From the NCBI GenBank assembly GCA_013396525.1, contig VWYX01000215.1, forward strand, positions 145,705-209,704: DNA of 64,000 nt, given 5' to 3'. Within the stretch, counting starts at the first letter, position 1; each line of letters opens with the position of its first letter. Both the position numbers and the translations under genes were made by a program. The DNA is from Chaetorhynchus papuensis (lineage: Eukaryota > Chordata > Aves > Passeriformes > Rhipiduridae). Below are positions 37,127 to 50,477 of this stretch, one piece after another. The notes beneath the pieces are model-generated. The model was not told the DNA's origin, did not search any database, and saw nothing but the letters and a program-made list of their open reading frames with translations.

Positions 37127-40100
37127 ATGTCTTAGAACTAGTTTATTTGTTTGTCTCCCAACACTGTAGCTTCAAATTATAGCTATTACATTAACAGCAC
37201 ACTTAATTTTTAACTCTATTCAGAAAACTCCTTGTTTCTTGCCTGGTCATTAACAAAACATCAGTAGGAAGGTCACAGTGTAACTGATGTGACTTGCCCT
37301 CTGATGGAAGTGTCATGGGAAAAATAAATGGACGGGTGGATTCCCTCTGTGTTTACCGTAGCCATGGAAAGTTGTGCTTTGTTAAAATCTCCATCAGGCT
37401 TTAGGAAAAAAAGCCACCCACACTCTTAAATCTTTACTTAAAAAAAAATAAAATTAGGTTTTCAAGTATCACTTCAGCTCTTACCAGAAATTTATTTGGG
37501 ATAAAAATTATACTGTTGGTCAGGAAGCAGCTGGGGATTTTAACTGTACAAGAAAAAATGTGTCTGGAGTAGGTGGTCGATAACACTCCTGCGTCTTTCT
37601 AAAATTACAGCCCTTAATGCTATCACTGTTTATGACATGTAATTGTACTTATGGATCTGTAATTTCATAACTGGAGAATTTAGTTTGAGAAGTAATGTTA
37701 TGAAAGCAAGAGTGTTGTCCTCCAAGTGAATAGCTGAAATACCTCAACAAAACCTGACAAAACCAGAGTAAGAAGGACACCTTCATGTTCAAAAACTTTT
37801 TAAACTGATGGTGAATGTTCTACTTAAGTTCTCAGTGAACAAAGATAACTTCTAGAACCATATAGATTAAGGTGGGGAATAAGAGTCAGACCAAGGCTTT
37901 TAGTGATTGGTTGCAGAGTTTTTGCATGTTGTTCATCCTTTTTAAATAAGTCCCAGTATTCTTCTCTGATAGCACTGAGTGGTGGAAGTTGCAGAATTTT
38001 GTGGTCTACATAGGGAGGACAGTTTTGTGTCTGAAGTCTCTTAAGTCTTGCTCGCTTTTTCTGTGTCTTTCTGAGAGATGGCAAATTGCTTTGGAATTAA
38101 AAAATCACAAATACGGATTTTATAAGATGAACAAGTGACTGGGTATTTTTGGTGTTGAAGCACTCTTTCCATTTCATAAAGTGCCATCAGAATTATTCTT
38201 CTTTCTCAAGGCTTGATGGCAATGTGCTTCACATACCTTTTGGAGACTAACTGGTCTTTGATTCTGTAGCTGAGGGCTCTAGGTAAAAAAGGATTTCATG
38301 TGCATTTTTCTGTAGTGATCACAGTTTGCAATGAAGCAAGAAAACCCACAATACAGGTATCCATACAGAAATAACCTGGGCAGGTCTTTTAATCCCCTGT
38401 CTGTTTTATTACTGTTTTATAGCAAGAAATATAACTTTAAATGTTGAGAGCGTTGCACTTGCTTACAAAATGTTATGTATATTATTACATGTTGCTTCTG
38501 AAGACTTCCACAGAAAAAATCATGGAAGACTGCTGAATTGCAAAGCAGTATATATTTAAGTGCATTAAATTCAAATTTTTAATGTGATTCTAACATATTT
38601 AGATTTTACAGTCAGTGTTGCTTATAATGCAAAAACCTCGGCCTTCTGAGATTGCCTGTAAAATACCTGTCACCTGGGGAAAAAAAATATGTGTTGTGTC
38701 TGTGATGGTCACGGATGGGGATGCAGTAAGGGCTTCCCTACCCCAGCAGCCAGTCTTTAGTCTGCCTTTTCAGTCTCTCTTGTCATCAGACTGAGCTGTG
38801 GGGCTGTTACTAAGTTCTCAGAAATGTTTTCCGCTGATAATGTGCATGTCTTGTAGTTGAGAAGTTATTTTTAGCAGTCTGGTGAGACTCTTAGAGTCAC
38901 TGAGGGACAGAGCCCTGGTGGAGGGCTGGAAAAGGGAGCCGCCTGCCAATGGATTGGAATGGGAAAGGGGGAAATGGTACCTTTCATTCCCATCCATCTT
39001 TTTCTATTTTTGACTTCATTGTTCTTTCCTGGTAACTTGCAGAGAAAAGGCACGTTTCTCAGGTTTGTAAAACTGTGTTTGGCTGGGAATAATCTCTGTG
39101 TTACTGAGGGAAAATTGGTAGAATCGCATGAGTGGAAACTTCCATTTTCACTGTGATGAGGTTCAAGGGCTGCCCAGATCTCAACAGACACCTTTTAACT
39201 AGAGTCAATCTGAGGAGTACTGCTCTTCACTCTGCAGTAGTGGAAAGGCTCTGACCTGAGACAGTTTGTATGAAGTCAGAGTTATATTAATCTGTTCACT
39301 GCATTTGCTAATATACCAGACCTTTTCCCAACTGTGCAGTAACCAAGGAAAGTTAATGCAGACAACAGTGCCACTGAAAAAGCAAATTGTTTTAAATTAT
39401 GGAACCTTTAATTTGACCACAATACTAAGCTTAGCAAGCAACTTTTTAATGTTTAAAATTTGGTAAAACTCCCATGAGGCTCAATTTGACCTATTTTATT
39501 CATAGAACTATTATGTAAAAACATTGCTGGGGTAGAAAAATAGCAGAAAGCACAAGAGGGCCTACGAGTTTACATGCTTATGTGCTGAAAGCTGGTGTTT
39601 TTTCCAGATGGAATAGTTAGTGGGACTCACCTAAGTAAATTGCTGTACTTTTCCTGCCTTGCAGCTTTTTCTTACTTTTAATGTGTGTTTTGTTTTAGTG
39701 CTATAATCAAAGGTCATCCCCAGTCTTTCAGTCTCCACATGCATGGCTGAGTGAATGCATTTTTCTTTCATGTTTATCTTTGCAAAGAAAACCTGTGGGT
39801 GGAGAATTTAAAATGGGATTCAGAGTGGTTTGAGACTTCTCTAAATGACATACCTGGGAATGCTGCCACATAGCAGACACGTTTCAGTGATGTGTATTTC
39901 ATTGCTGTAGGACACCAAAGATGAAGTCAGGTAGGCTATGTCAGTTGCTACTGACAGTGTTCATAAAGTAACAGAGGGTTTGCAGGCATGCTGAAGTGAA
40001 AGATCATCCTTCTTTCTTAGTGCTATTTAGGGTTAGGTTTTATATGTTCCACCATACTACTTCTTTATACTGGAGTAGTGTCATTTATTTGATATGAAAA

Positions 40101-40550
40101 AACTTGTCCCTTTCTTACTTGAAAATAACTTTGAAGATATTTGTCTGTCTTTCCTCAGACCAGTCAGGATGGGTTCATGCTGAATGTTCTGTCTTTGTTT
40201 TGACTGGTAGGCATTGGTCCTGCTCACAGTATTGTGTGATGGCCAACTTTTGTGCTACGTGTGCTGTTGTGTGGTGGATTTTTTTGGGGCTTCATCCAGT
40301 GGTGCAGTATAGTGACTATATTGTCTGTATAGGATGTTTGTAGGAAAATTTTGCATGTGGCACTTCAGTTCTGTTGAGTTGGGTATTTTCTGCCCACTCT
40401 CAGGTAGAACACGTGATGTACTCTGGATAAGTTGCAAACTTGCTTAACTGAAGTTCAGTTTCATTTTTACAGCTGTTTGTCTGAAGAGTACAGGCCATAA
40501 TGGTTGCAACCTGGTGGTTATGGTGGTGTCCCTTGCCTTGCAGCAGAGGG

Positions 40551-40646
40551 AATTATTTCATGTTTAGCTATCATAGTACAGTTTGCATTCATCACCAATT
40601 GGTGATGAATGCAAACTGTACTATGATAGCTAAACATGAAATAATT
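40551..40646. repeat. Perfect palindrome, 48 bp arms, no spacer
   Basis: The arm 40551-40598 is followed immediately by its exact reverse complement 40599-40646. The centre is atcaccaa|ttggtgat, and the outer ends are aattatttc and gaaataatt. All 96 bp are symmetric without a mismatch, and symmetry is lost abruptly outside. The arms are ordinary intronic sequence, not a known element. Confidence 0.98.
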
Positions 40647-43600
40647 TGTTTTAAAGACTTGATGGCATGTGTGTCTCTGCTGATCCTGATGATTGTGCTG
40701 AATAACATAAAAATGATGTGGTCAGTGTCCTGTCTAGTTGCCTTTAACTTTGTGCTGTGAATGTCCTGACAGCACTGGGCAGCTGTATTACCTGCACGCA
40801 TGTTTGGACCAAGAGTAGATGCTCAAATTCCCTTTCTGCTTTCATCTGTAGGAATGTACACTGCCACTGTGCACTAATGCACATTCAACATTATTTTGAC
40901 CTGATATGTAAGTAAATGTATAAATTCAAAGAACTGAGCAGAATAGATTCATATATCTTCAGTGATGTAGTTTTGTGACACATGACTGCAAAAACAAGCT
41001 TCTTATTGAATGAGAATAAACTTGTACAAGGGGAAAGAGGGAAAATCTGTCAGAATTCAGAAACCTGCACCTAAACACCCTCCAGTAAGTTACAAATGCA
41101 TTGCAGCAGCAAGAAAATAGTAGTCTTTGTTCTAGCTGTATGTTTGAGGTTTATGTGGTTTCTTTAATTGCACTATAAATTGATATCTCTGTATAGGGCC
41201 CTTTGAAAATGAACAGCTTTGCTCTTCAGTGAATTCAGGTCTGAACACAATGTAAAGACTAAGGAAGTATGGAAATCTGTGAAACGGCACTGTTATGCAA
41301 AAATTTTTTGAGAACTCACAAAAAACCCCCCTCAAAACTGACCAAAAAACCAAGAGCATACTGCCAGTTGTTAAGTGATTTGTTGTCTTACTGTAGATCT
41401 AGTATGAATTGTCAGAAATCAGTGGGAGCTGTAAAACACTCTTCTATTCCATATCAGCATGGCTGTATGAGCACTTCCTTAGCAGTAGGATTCTGTGGGA
41501 GACCATATGGGTGTATGCTGTGGTGTTTGCTTGGAGTTTCATGGTCTGTTCTGGCAGAGCCAGTCTCTTACCTGACCCATCTGGCGTACCGTGCAAGTGA
41601 TCTTAGCCTAGAAGGTTGTGGATCCACGTCAAGCTGCTGACCTTTTCCTCCTGCTTATTAATAAACCTTTATGTTTCTCCTGCAGTCAGTGCTGTGTGCA
41701 GCGAGGCCGGGGAAGAGCATTTCAGCCCCATCTCATCCTGCTGAGAAGGTGGCAGCGTGCCTTTCTCGGGTTGCACAGAGACACTTGGGGCTGGGCAGGG
41801 GCTGTGCAGGCAGCTGCTGTGGGTGTCAGTGCCTGTGAGGAGTCTGCACTGAAGAGCAGCTTTGAAGAAAGGGCACAAGTGCTGGAAGTGCAAACCTACC
41901 ATGAAAATCTGTTAAAAGAGAGAGAGGTCAGGGAAGGTTCTGGTGCAGTTTGTCACTGCCAACACATTCACCCCAGAGGGGCTGTGCTAGACGTGCTGCT
42001 GTTTGAAAGCTGGCTGCCTTTCTGAACTACAGGACAGTGGCTTATTTTGGCCTTGACCTGTCAGTTGCTGGTGTTGGTGATGGAAGTTTACAAAGGAATT
42101 GCTTCTAGGCTTGAATCATGGGAAACTTATCTGTGCTTCCTGTTTTGGCCATGGAGATTCCAACCTAATGATGAGTATCAATAGGGTATTTTTATTCAAT
42201 AATGTAAATGAGGTATATGCAGTCTATTTTTTCTTCCTTTTCTGTTTCCTTGCTGAGGGACAGGTGTGTGAAAACTGAGTCATGGGATCTTACAGAGACA
42301 TGAAAGTGCACAAAAGAGAATGTGATATTGTAAAGAGAAGGTTTTGAAGTGATGGCAAGAATGTTTCACTGGGAAGAACAGAAAATGGTTCTTTGTGGAA
42401 ATTGAGGGTCTTGCTGAGCCCTGCATTTGGTGCAGGTGCATAAACAGTGTTTTTCTGAAAACTACATCTGGGTCTGGAACAGCAAGGGATGTAAGGGTGG
42501 TCTAGTGTAGCCACATCTCTACTCTGCACTAGGAACAGCTACAATATTTAATTCCACATATCCTGGTAGAGGAAATACTGCAATATTCACTTTAGAATAC
42601 AGTCTTGTGTTTTGCTTGAACTGCTGCGTGAACTGTCTGGATTGCAAGAATTTGTTAAACAAAGCTGAAGCTGTTGGGAAGTCAGTGCCTACATAGAATA
42701 TAAAGTATTTTTCTAAAAATTCTTTCTTTTAATTATGTGATATGCAGTCCTTTCTCCACAAGTTCATTTTTTCCTTCTGCCACATTAAGTTGCAAGGAAT
42801 TGCACTGCAGACCTTCTTCAATAGCAAGGATACTGTCTCTCTTGACAGTAAAAGAGATATGATAAAGCTTTGAGGTCTGCTGTAAGAACATACTGGACAG
42901 AGAACTGAAAATTAATGAAGGCTTAATTAATGAAATTGAGGGTGTGCTGTCTCCAAGCACTTTTTAATGTTACTAGCTTCAGTTGTCAAATCTTGGCTTT
43001 TTAAAAACTTTTTTAGCTCAAATAAGAGTTTATATATCAAATGACCAATCTACACAGGGAATTTGTAGGTAGAGAGATCTGTTCCTGTCAGGAAATCCTG
43101 TGTTTTTATTAGGGATTGCACTTGTAGGCCTTTCCATTTACCTGCTGCTCTTGAAATCTGAATCTTCCACAACTCCCTTGACAGCAGCTTGCTTCTTTGT
43201 GCACAAGCCAAAAATGTGACAGTCTTTAAAATAGTCAGACTATTACTTTGGTTTACTGATACTTTCCTATGGTCTTAAAATGTCTCATCATCTTCTTCAA
43301 ATGTAACCATGGGTACTTAAAATCCAGATGTTCCAGTCTTATTACAGTTATTTTGAGAAAACTGAGTATTGGGAATGGTAACTTTCCTTGTGCTAGAGTA
43401 TGTATGAGTCAAGGGAAATGAATTCTAATTGTGGTTCTGAGGCTGATAGGACCATTGTTCTGCCAAGTTAGGTCATGAAAAAACATTTTGAAGGAAGGCC
43501 TTTCTAAGCATCATAATATACTTGTTTTGAGAGAGGCTTTCTTTTAAACTGCAGATGGGTAACGTTAGTGATTTTGTTTTTATATTTTTCAACTGAATAA

Positions 43601-44517
43601 AGAAGGGCTTCAAATGCTGAGTTTACCAACCTTGTAAAGCTACATGTTGTTCTCTGCACTTTTACATTTAGCATGTGTCTGTAATATTTTGCTGAATTAG
43701 TTCAATTCCTTTTATTGCCCAAGAAAGGGTTGCTTTTGATACTGTAGTGAAAAGTTCCACTTTCAGAGAAATTTCAGTCTTCCAATTAAGTTTCAAAGCA
43801 CACAAAGAATAAAATCTTTAACATACAGGAATAAGGTTTGCCTAAGAACTGTTTTCGTCATGGAAAGCTGGCTGGGTTGCTCGCCTGAGGCTGTTGGTGG
43901 TCTGTGAATGCTTTCTGACTGGGTGCTAAGATACAAATAAGTCATAAGGCACGCTGATAAGTGGGGAACTGAATTGCCTGATGGTAGAGCTGGTCAGCTT
44001 GTCTAGTCCACTTAAAGTAGTTTTTGGTCGCAATAAAGATTTCCAGTCGAGCAGGAGCTGTCTGTGAGGTCAACTGCTTTCTTGCTGCCTGTGCCATGAA
44101 TCTGCTAAGTGAGGTTCAGTGTCCAGGACTATCTGTTGCATGTTTTGGAGAATATGTACATGCACACAGGAATTTATCTAAGGACACCTTCAGGAAGTGC
44201 CATGTCTCATGGTTATCACAAGTATTTTCCAAAGTCAGTTTCCAAATGGTCTGGAACCATTTGATCCATCTGCCCTGAGAGAATCCAAACTTTTATTTTT
44301 GTGGTTTTTTGGGGAAAGCCACAATGCTGGATTTCAACTTCATTCTGTGTTTAAGTAAGATAGTCTGCAAATGAAGCAAAAACTGAGCATGTATTGCATT
44401 TAATTTGCATTTGTACTGATGCCTTAGGTTTTAACTTTTGTATTTTTCAAATCCTGTACTGCCTAGTGTGTAACTCCGAAGTTTCTTGTGGCCTTTTAGC
44501 TGCTGTTCTCTCATGCT

Positions 44518-44839
44518 TGTTAGACATAACAAGCCACTCTAGGTTTGTTCTCCAAGGACACCTAGATTATCCCAGGCCCCAAAATACGTAAACTAAGGCC
44601 TCTGAAGAGGAGGGCAAACTTGGGGTAATCACATCATTAACTGGGGTTGTAATTTGAGAATTGATCCTGATACGCAAATGGACCAAATTTATAAAAGTGT
44701 GAAGAACTCATGATTCAGCTTCCATTTTGGGTGTAGCCTTTTGACTCCCCAAGGTGTACCTTGAAGGCCCTTCAAATAAATACCTTTATTCCCTTATTCT
44801 TGTCTAGTCTCTTTTTTTAGGTGTCCATCTCAGGCCTCA
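44518..44839 (+). mobile_element. Probable solo LTR of an endogenous retrovirus relic
   Basis: Begins TGTTAGACATAACAAG. It carries a TATA box (tttataaaag, 44688-44697) and, about 80 bp later, a polyadenylation signal AATAAA at 44775-44780, followed by T- and CT-rich sequence. TG start, TATA and AATAAA in this order and spacing fit the U3-R-U5 layout of an LTR. The right end is uncertain (a CA near 44839), and no clean target-site duplication was found. No gag, pol or env sequence adjoins, so it would be a solo LTR. It could alternatively be a chance promoter-like block. Confidence 0.4.
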
Positions 44840-47487
44840 GTTTCCCCTAGCTTATGCTCTTGTATATTTCCCCCTTGTAAGGAGACTTTTTTTTTTCTCT
44901 TTTGTTTTGGGGCTGGTGGTTTTTTGTGTGTGTGTGTAAAGACTGTATCACAGCTTTGCTCTCGCCATGTTCTTGTTAATGCCCCTTGAATTCTAAAAAG
45001 TTCTGGTTTAAAATCTTTGCTTGTGTGACTTTGACTTTAATGGCACTAAGCCATGGATAATTGGCTCAGTTTCCTAAAATTCCACAGCCTGTTGTTAAGA
45101 TAAACATTTCTAGGTTCCCAAGAACACAGACACATGTATATGGTAATATACTGATTATACAGAGCAACCTTTAAAGAGCAAATTCTTATTTTCCTATTTT
45201 CTTCTTGATGTTTACACATAAGCATTATAAGCAGAAAAATGACTTGACAGAATAATTGTGCCATTTTTTTAAACTACATTGTAGCCTTTAGAGAAAGGCT
45301 GTGAAATGGCTTTGTTTTGCTGTAGGCAGTAGCCCCTAGGGGAGCTGGAGGGAAGCAGTCCTGTGTTGGAATGGTGTGTGTTGAGATGCACCCTCATTAG
45401 TCAGGGGCACATGTCTCAGCTGCTGGGAAGGCCATGTGACTGAGGCTTTGGTGTAAGGCCCTGGATTGTTGGAATCTGTGGACCTGTTATGTCACTCCTC
45501 AACACTGGTGCCTAAAGTGGCTTGTAAGGTTCAGATATCAACAAGTGTTGGAGATATGGCTTTCTGTGGGCTGAAAAGGGCTGTGATCTGCATTCCCCCC
45601 AGCCCAAAGCTTTAGAGAGGGGCTATAATTATAGAGCTTGTGACAGAGCTGTGTTCAGTTCACTCATGTCCTCTCAAACACTGCTCCCATACACACCCAA
45701 TCAGAGATGGCAAAAGAAAATGAATATGAGGCCCAGGGTTATTAACAGCCAGCTAAGAAATTGTGGGATAGGTTTTGAGGAGCTCTGTGCACGTTCAGGG
45801 TTGTAAGGCAACCTTGAAGAATGATGGAGGCTCTCACTGGATTGTGCCAGTTGTTCAAGCACGTGGGGAGGCTTGCTGCCAGGGAGTGAGGGCCAGTGAT
45901 GCTGGCCAAAGCAGATTGACTTGGCATCTTACTCAGAGCAGGAATTGGTGGTCTGACTGTCCTTGGAGGTAAGCTTCCCAATTGTTGTCTTTGAAATTGC
46001 TTCTAGCAGCAACGGGATATTTAAATTTCTTAATTTCTGATAAAAATAAAAATTAGGATGTTCTTACTCAACAGATGGGGTTTTGTTTTGTTTGTTGGTC
46101 TTATTTTTTAATCGTCTTTTTATATAATTATTCAACTTTGTCCAAAGCAATAAACTGAGTCTGAAAGTAAGTGGATCAGGACACACGAGTTATGGTGTAT
46201 GGGTTTTGATTTTTTTGAGTTTCGTGTTTGTTTTGTTGGGTTTTTTTTTTTAGGGCAGTTTGCAAAGAATTTCTTATCCCTGCTCTCGCTGACAGTGTGC
46301 AATAAGAAACAGTAAAGAAAAGCAGCAGTCTTGTGTTATGTGATATTTTGTGCAAATATTTTCAGAAGGTCAGGTGTTAAAATTTGAAATAATGACACCT
46401 TTTTCCAATCCCGTAAATCAGTACTTTTTAAAATTTAAATTGTACCAACTCCGTGTAGACTCTTAAAAATCATTGCAGAGGGTGAGAAATTAAAAATTCC
46501 TCCTGTAACAGAAGAAGAAGAACAATGGTAATGTAAAACAAGATTAAAATTGCCCCCTCTCCCCCAGGTTTTAAACAATGATAAATATTTGGTTTGAGCC
46601 AGTCTGTTCTTTGTTTAGAGTTACTTGACTAAAACTCTTGGCCCTAACTTGCTGGCAATTAGGTCTATTGTATTTTTGATTAAACAGTAGTATTGTAGTG
46701 GTGGTGGGAAACCAGCATACCAGCATGGTCTTTTGGCTGTCTTCCCTTGCTCTTTAGTGTTACCCTGAGGAACAAAGTATGGCTGGACTGGCTCATCAGG
46801 GGTTTAGCTTGGAATGGGAACAGATTTTAATTTGAATATCTTTACCTACTGCCTGCTGTCTTAGGCCCAGCAGCTATTCAGTGAGTTCTTGGGGGGTTTT
46901 GTTTTGCTTCCCCTGTACAAATAGCGAGTTCATGTGTGTATAGTGCATTTGTGACTCTCTGCTCTTGTTCTGGGCAAGTGCCCTCACTGCTCCTTCCTGT
47001 GGGTAGGAAGTGAGCTCAGGACTCAAGAGCAGTGACAGTGGTCTTCCCTCAGCTGCTGCAGCTCAGAGAACTTGTGGTAGTCAACAGCTCTCCCCAACTA
47101 GCAAGTTGATTACCACTCAAAACTCTCTTTTGAAAGCCTTTGAGGTTTATGGAGAAGTAAAGGAGTGGGGAGTTCCATTCTTTTGTGGTGTATAAATAAA
47201 GAGAACTTCTCCTATTTCTGTTATCACTGTTCCCACCCACATTATTTCAGGAATTGGTTTGCTGCTGGTGTACTGATTTTCCCCATACCTGAGCTCTTTG
47301 ATACCTGCCTTATTTTAGTGGTACAAGGAGATATGCTGGTGGGCATGGTGTTTGTGTACCAAAGCTGGTGCTCTTGTATTCTAGCTTGTGTATTCACTGT
47401 GTTTGAGGCTGGAGTCCGTACATGCCAAATATAACAGCAGCCTGATCCAAAAAGATTTGGTGGGTGGTTTTTTTAGTTTTTTGGGGT

Positions 47488-47512
47488 TTTTGTTTTGTTT
47501 TGTTTTGTTTTG
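47488..47512. repeat. (TTTTG)n microsatellite
   Basis: Five uninterrupted TTTTG units followed by TTTTG-to-TTTTGC decay, set in a wider T/G-rich patch from 47460 to 47520. Confidence 0.9.
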
Positions 47513-49768
47513 CTTTTTTTAAGTCATAAGATCTTATTCTTATCTTCAGCAAGTATTGGTCCATGTCTTTTGGACCCACCTTGTATTGATCTACCTCAGT
47601 GAGCACCTTGCACATGCGTGGCTGTAAAAAGAAAGTACATGTTTGCAGTGTTTATACTTTGCACTGCCATACCTCTGAGCTTTGTTTTCTTTTCTCATGA
47701 ATTCCTTGTTTGCCTGCACATGCAGTTCTCGTACACTCTGCACTAGTGGTGGTGGTCAAACAGCTTTCTCTTTCCAAGGCAGGTACACAGCTGAAGATCT
47801 CCCAGCCAGGAGCACGAGGTGTTGCGGGAAAGGGAGTGCACTATTTTACATTTTTGCAGTTTTTTTGTAGACTGAGAGAGGGGGATGGTGGGGAGCGCAT
47901 GGTTTTTGGCCTATATTTAATAAAAGGAGAGGGAGCTGTAAAAAGCTCCCAGTGTAATGTGAGCTTTACATGAGGAAGAACTATTTATAGATCCCTGCAA
48001 TATTTGCCTGAAGGAACTTGAGAGCAGAGCAGGGCAGTGTTACATAAAGCTGGGTGAGAGCACACTTGTGCCCTCACAGCTGCGAAGGTCAAACCCAGGG
48101 CTTGTCTTACAGTAGGCTTCTACTGTCCCTTGCCCTGAGGGGAGAAGAGACTGATGGGCTCCTTCTGAAGGCCAAATTGTAGTGGTGAGAAACTTTGGTT
48201 TGTGGAGAGCAGTGGTGTGGTTTTCTTTTAAGAGGCTTATTATTTGTGATGTTTTGATTTCATCGTTTTTTGAGAAAACGTGACTGATTGATGATTTAAT
48301 GGTCCAATAAAGCCAAACAAGGTTACAGCAGCAGCTTTCAGGTTCTTGAGAGTGAGATTTCAAGCTGTACATGGTTATATTATGGTTTAAGCAGCTTTTT
48401 GGTTATTGCTGCTGCTATTCTTGCTTTTGTTCTCTAGTGGTGACTTTTTTATTCTGAATGACATTACCATGCCACTGGCAGTTAACCAGGTATTGTCCTG
48501 GTTTTGGATGCCTTCAATAGCTTAGTATGTGTTTGTTATGAGGCTTTATAAATGTGATTTTAGAAACCCTTCAGATCTTTAGCTTGAAAACATTTTTTAT
48601 GGTTTCATAGGCAGAAGAGCTTCTCTTAAGGAGGCATATACCTGTGAAGATCCTTCATAGCATGTGGCATTAACACTGGGTGTTGATACTTTTCTGAAAG
48701 ATTGCATTTGGCTAGGTCAAAGCATTCCTAACCCTACTGTGAAGGGGAAAAAATTCCAAAACTAACAAAAAGCATGAAATGTCATCTGAATGTACTATAA
48801 AGCTAGGAAACTTAGGCAAGATGTTTGACTAAAAGGACCTTGAAAAAAAATTGGGTAAGGATGTAGTCTGGAGTTTTCCAAGATGTTTGTCCCTTTAGTT
48901 TTTACTGTAAAATTACTGGATCTCTTCCAACATGAGAAATGCAGAATTTTGTAAAGTGTTTGAAGGTAAATAAATGGCTTCTCACCTTCTGTCACTCATC
49001 TATGACACTTAGAGTCTATGTCCCTTGAGTTAGAGGTTTTAACTAAGCAGTCAGCATTTTGCATGTTTAAAAGGCAGCTTCTGAGCAGAAGTTAAATGCC
49101 ATGGTTTATAAGAGAGTATATACTGCAGCACATAATTAGAACAACTCAGTAAATTATTTGGGATCATATTCAGCCTTTATCTAAAAGTTAAACAGTGAAT
49201 GTTTTATGTGTGTGTGTGTAAAAGCCAGACCTTTTGCAAATGGTTGTTTCTTCAAGGTCTGACAAAGCGTGTTTAAATTGAAGAAGGCATTTTGACTGGC
49301 TTTTGAACCCACCCACTTAGTGAAGAAATTGTTTTTAAATTAAAAAAAGGCAAACTTTTATAGATTCAAAATGTGCATTATGAAGCAAATAAAGAGTTGA
49401 ATACTTGAAGCAAGTTTAAGTTGCTTCAGTCAATTATTTTCCCAAACAACAAGGGTAGGTGAGCATGTTTATCTTTTTACAGATGAGACAGACATATGAA
49501 GTAGCTTTGATTTGCTTCAGTGTCTACATGGAGCATTCAGCATCTGAAGAAATTTTTTTTTTTTGGGAGGGGGCGTAAATAAGAACCTTGAGGCTTCTTT
49601 TTAAACAACTTGGTAAAACTTACCAGACTTAGAGTGAAACAGGAGTGTTTAGTAGATTTACAGCTTGATGCACAAAACAAGGAAGAATATTTCTGGTGGG
49701 ACTCTTTCAAGTACATAAAAGGGTGGAATTTGCACATTCTAAAACCCTCTGGTGTGTTTAAGCAGCAG

Positions 49769-49804
49769 TTAGTAAATGAGAATTAGTGAATTAGTAAATG
49801 AGAA
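49769..49804. repeat. Short direct repeat, 14 bp twice with an 8 bp spacer
   Basis: The word ttagtaaatgagaa occurs at 49769-49782 and again, exactly, at 49791-49804. The spacer ttagtgaa resembles a third, partial copy, so this is likely a small tandem slip. Confidence 0.8.
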
Positions 49805-50434
49805 TACAGGATCAGGGCTCTGAAGCTCCAGGCGGATGTGAAGAGCAGAAAGCTCTCTCAATCCCTTGATACCTTGTGGTTCTGTCTAAATTAGCAAATA
49901 CTTTAGTCAGTAGGGGTGGATGACTAGATCAAAACACTGAAGCTTCTTAAGTCTTCATTACTGATTTCAGGGGGTTACTTTAGATTAAATTTAGCTTGTC
50001 ACCTTGGGCTGAATGTCCCCACTTACCTGTGCAGTTTGAAGCTTCTTGAAGGAGAAAATTTAATAGGTACACACCAGATGACTTGTCAGTGCTGTAGCCT
50101 ATGGAGCTACCTGAAGTTTCATGCAAGTAGCATTTGAAGTGCATCTTGGAACACAGTTTTCAGATTCTTATTCAAAAGGGAATTGATGGTTCATATGTAC
50201 CAGAGCTGTTCTGCAAAACCAGCCAGCTCACAGTAAATGGTTCTGCTTCTGCTCTAAACCAAACAGCATAGTTAAATTACATATGAGAGTATGCATAGCA
50301 GAAGGATGACCTGGAAGGTTTTAGTCAGATGTTCTGGAAAGATATTTTTCCCCTCTGTTAAGGAAGTATTCCTTTAAATTGGCAGATGTTTGCAATGTCC
50401 CAGTTGCCATTTTAGACTATTGAATAAAAGTTGT

Positions 50435-50477
50435 ATTTTGTGAGTTATCCAGCTCACAAAATCCAAGCTGGATAACT
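50435..50477. repeat. Interleaved inverted repeats in A-B-A'-B' order
   Basis: A (attttgtgag, 50435-50444) pairs with A' (ctcacaaaat, 50453-50462). B (agttatccagct, 50443-50454) pairs with B' (agctggataact, 50466-50477). Both pairs are exact and overlap each other, so the two stems cannot form together except as a pseudoknot. Confidence 0.9.

Noticed and set aside
36110..40646. The two palindromes as terminal inverted repeats of one DNA transposon
   Set aside because: The arms of the two sites share no sequence, each is a self-contained palindrome, and no transposase-like frame lies between them.
41686..41752. Exon after tttctcctgcag
   Set aside because: The only nearby GT sites are poor donors and two of the three frames stop soon; without transcript data it is not a supported exon.
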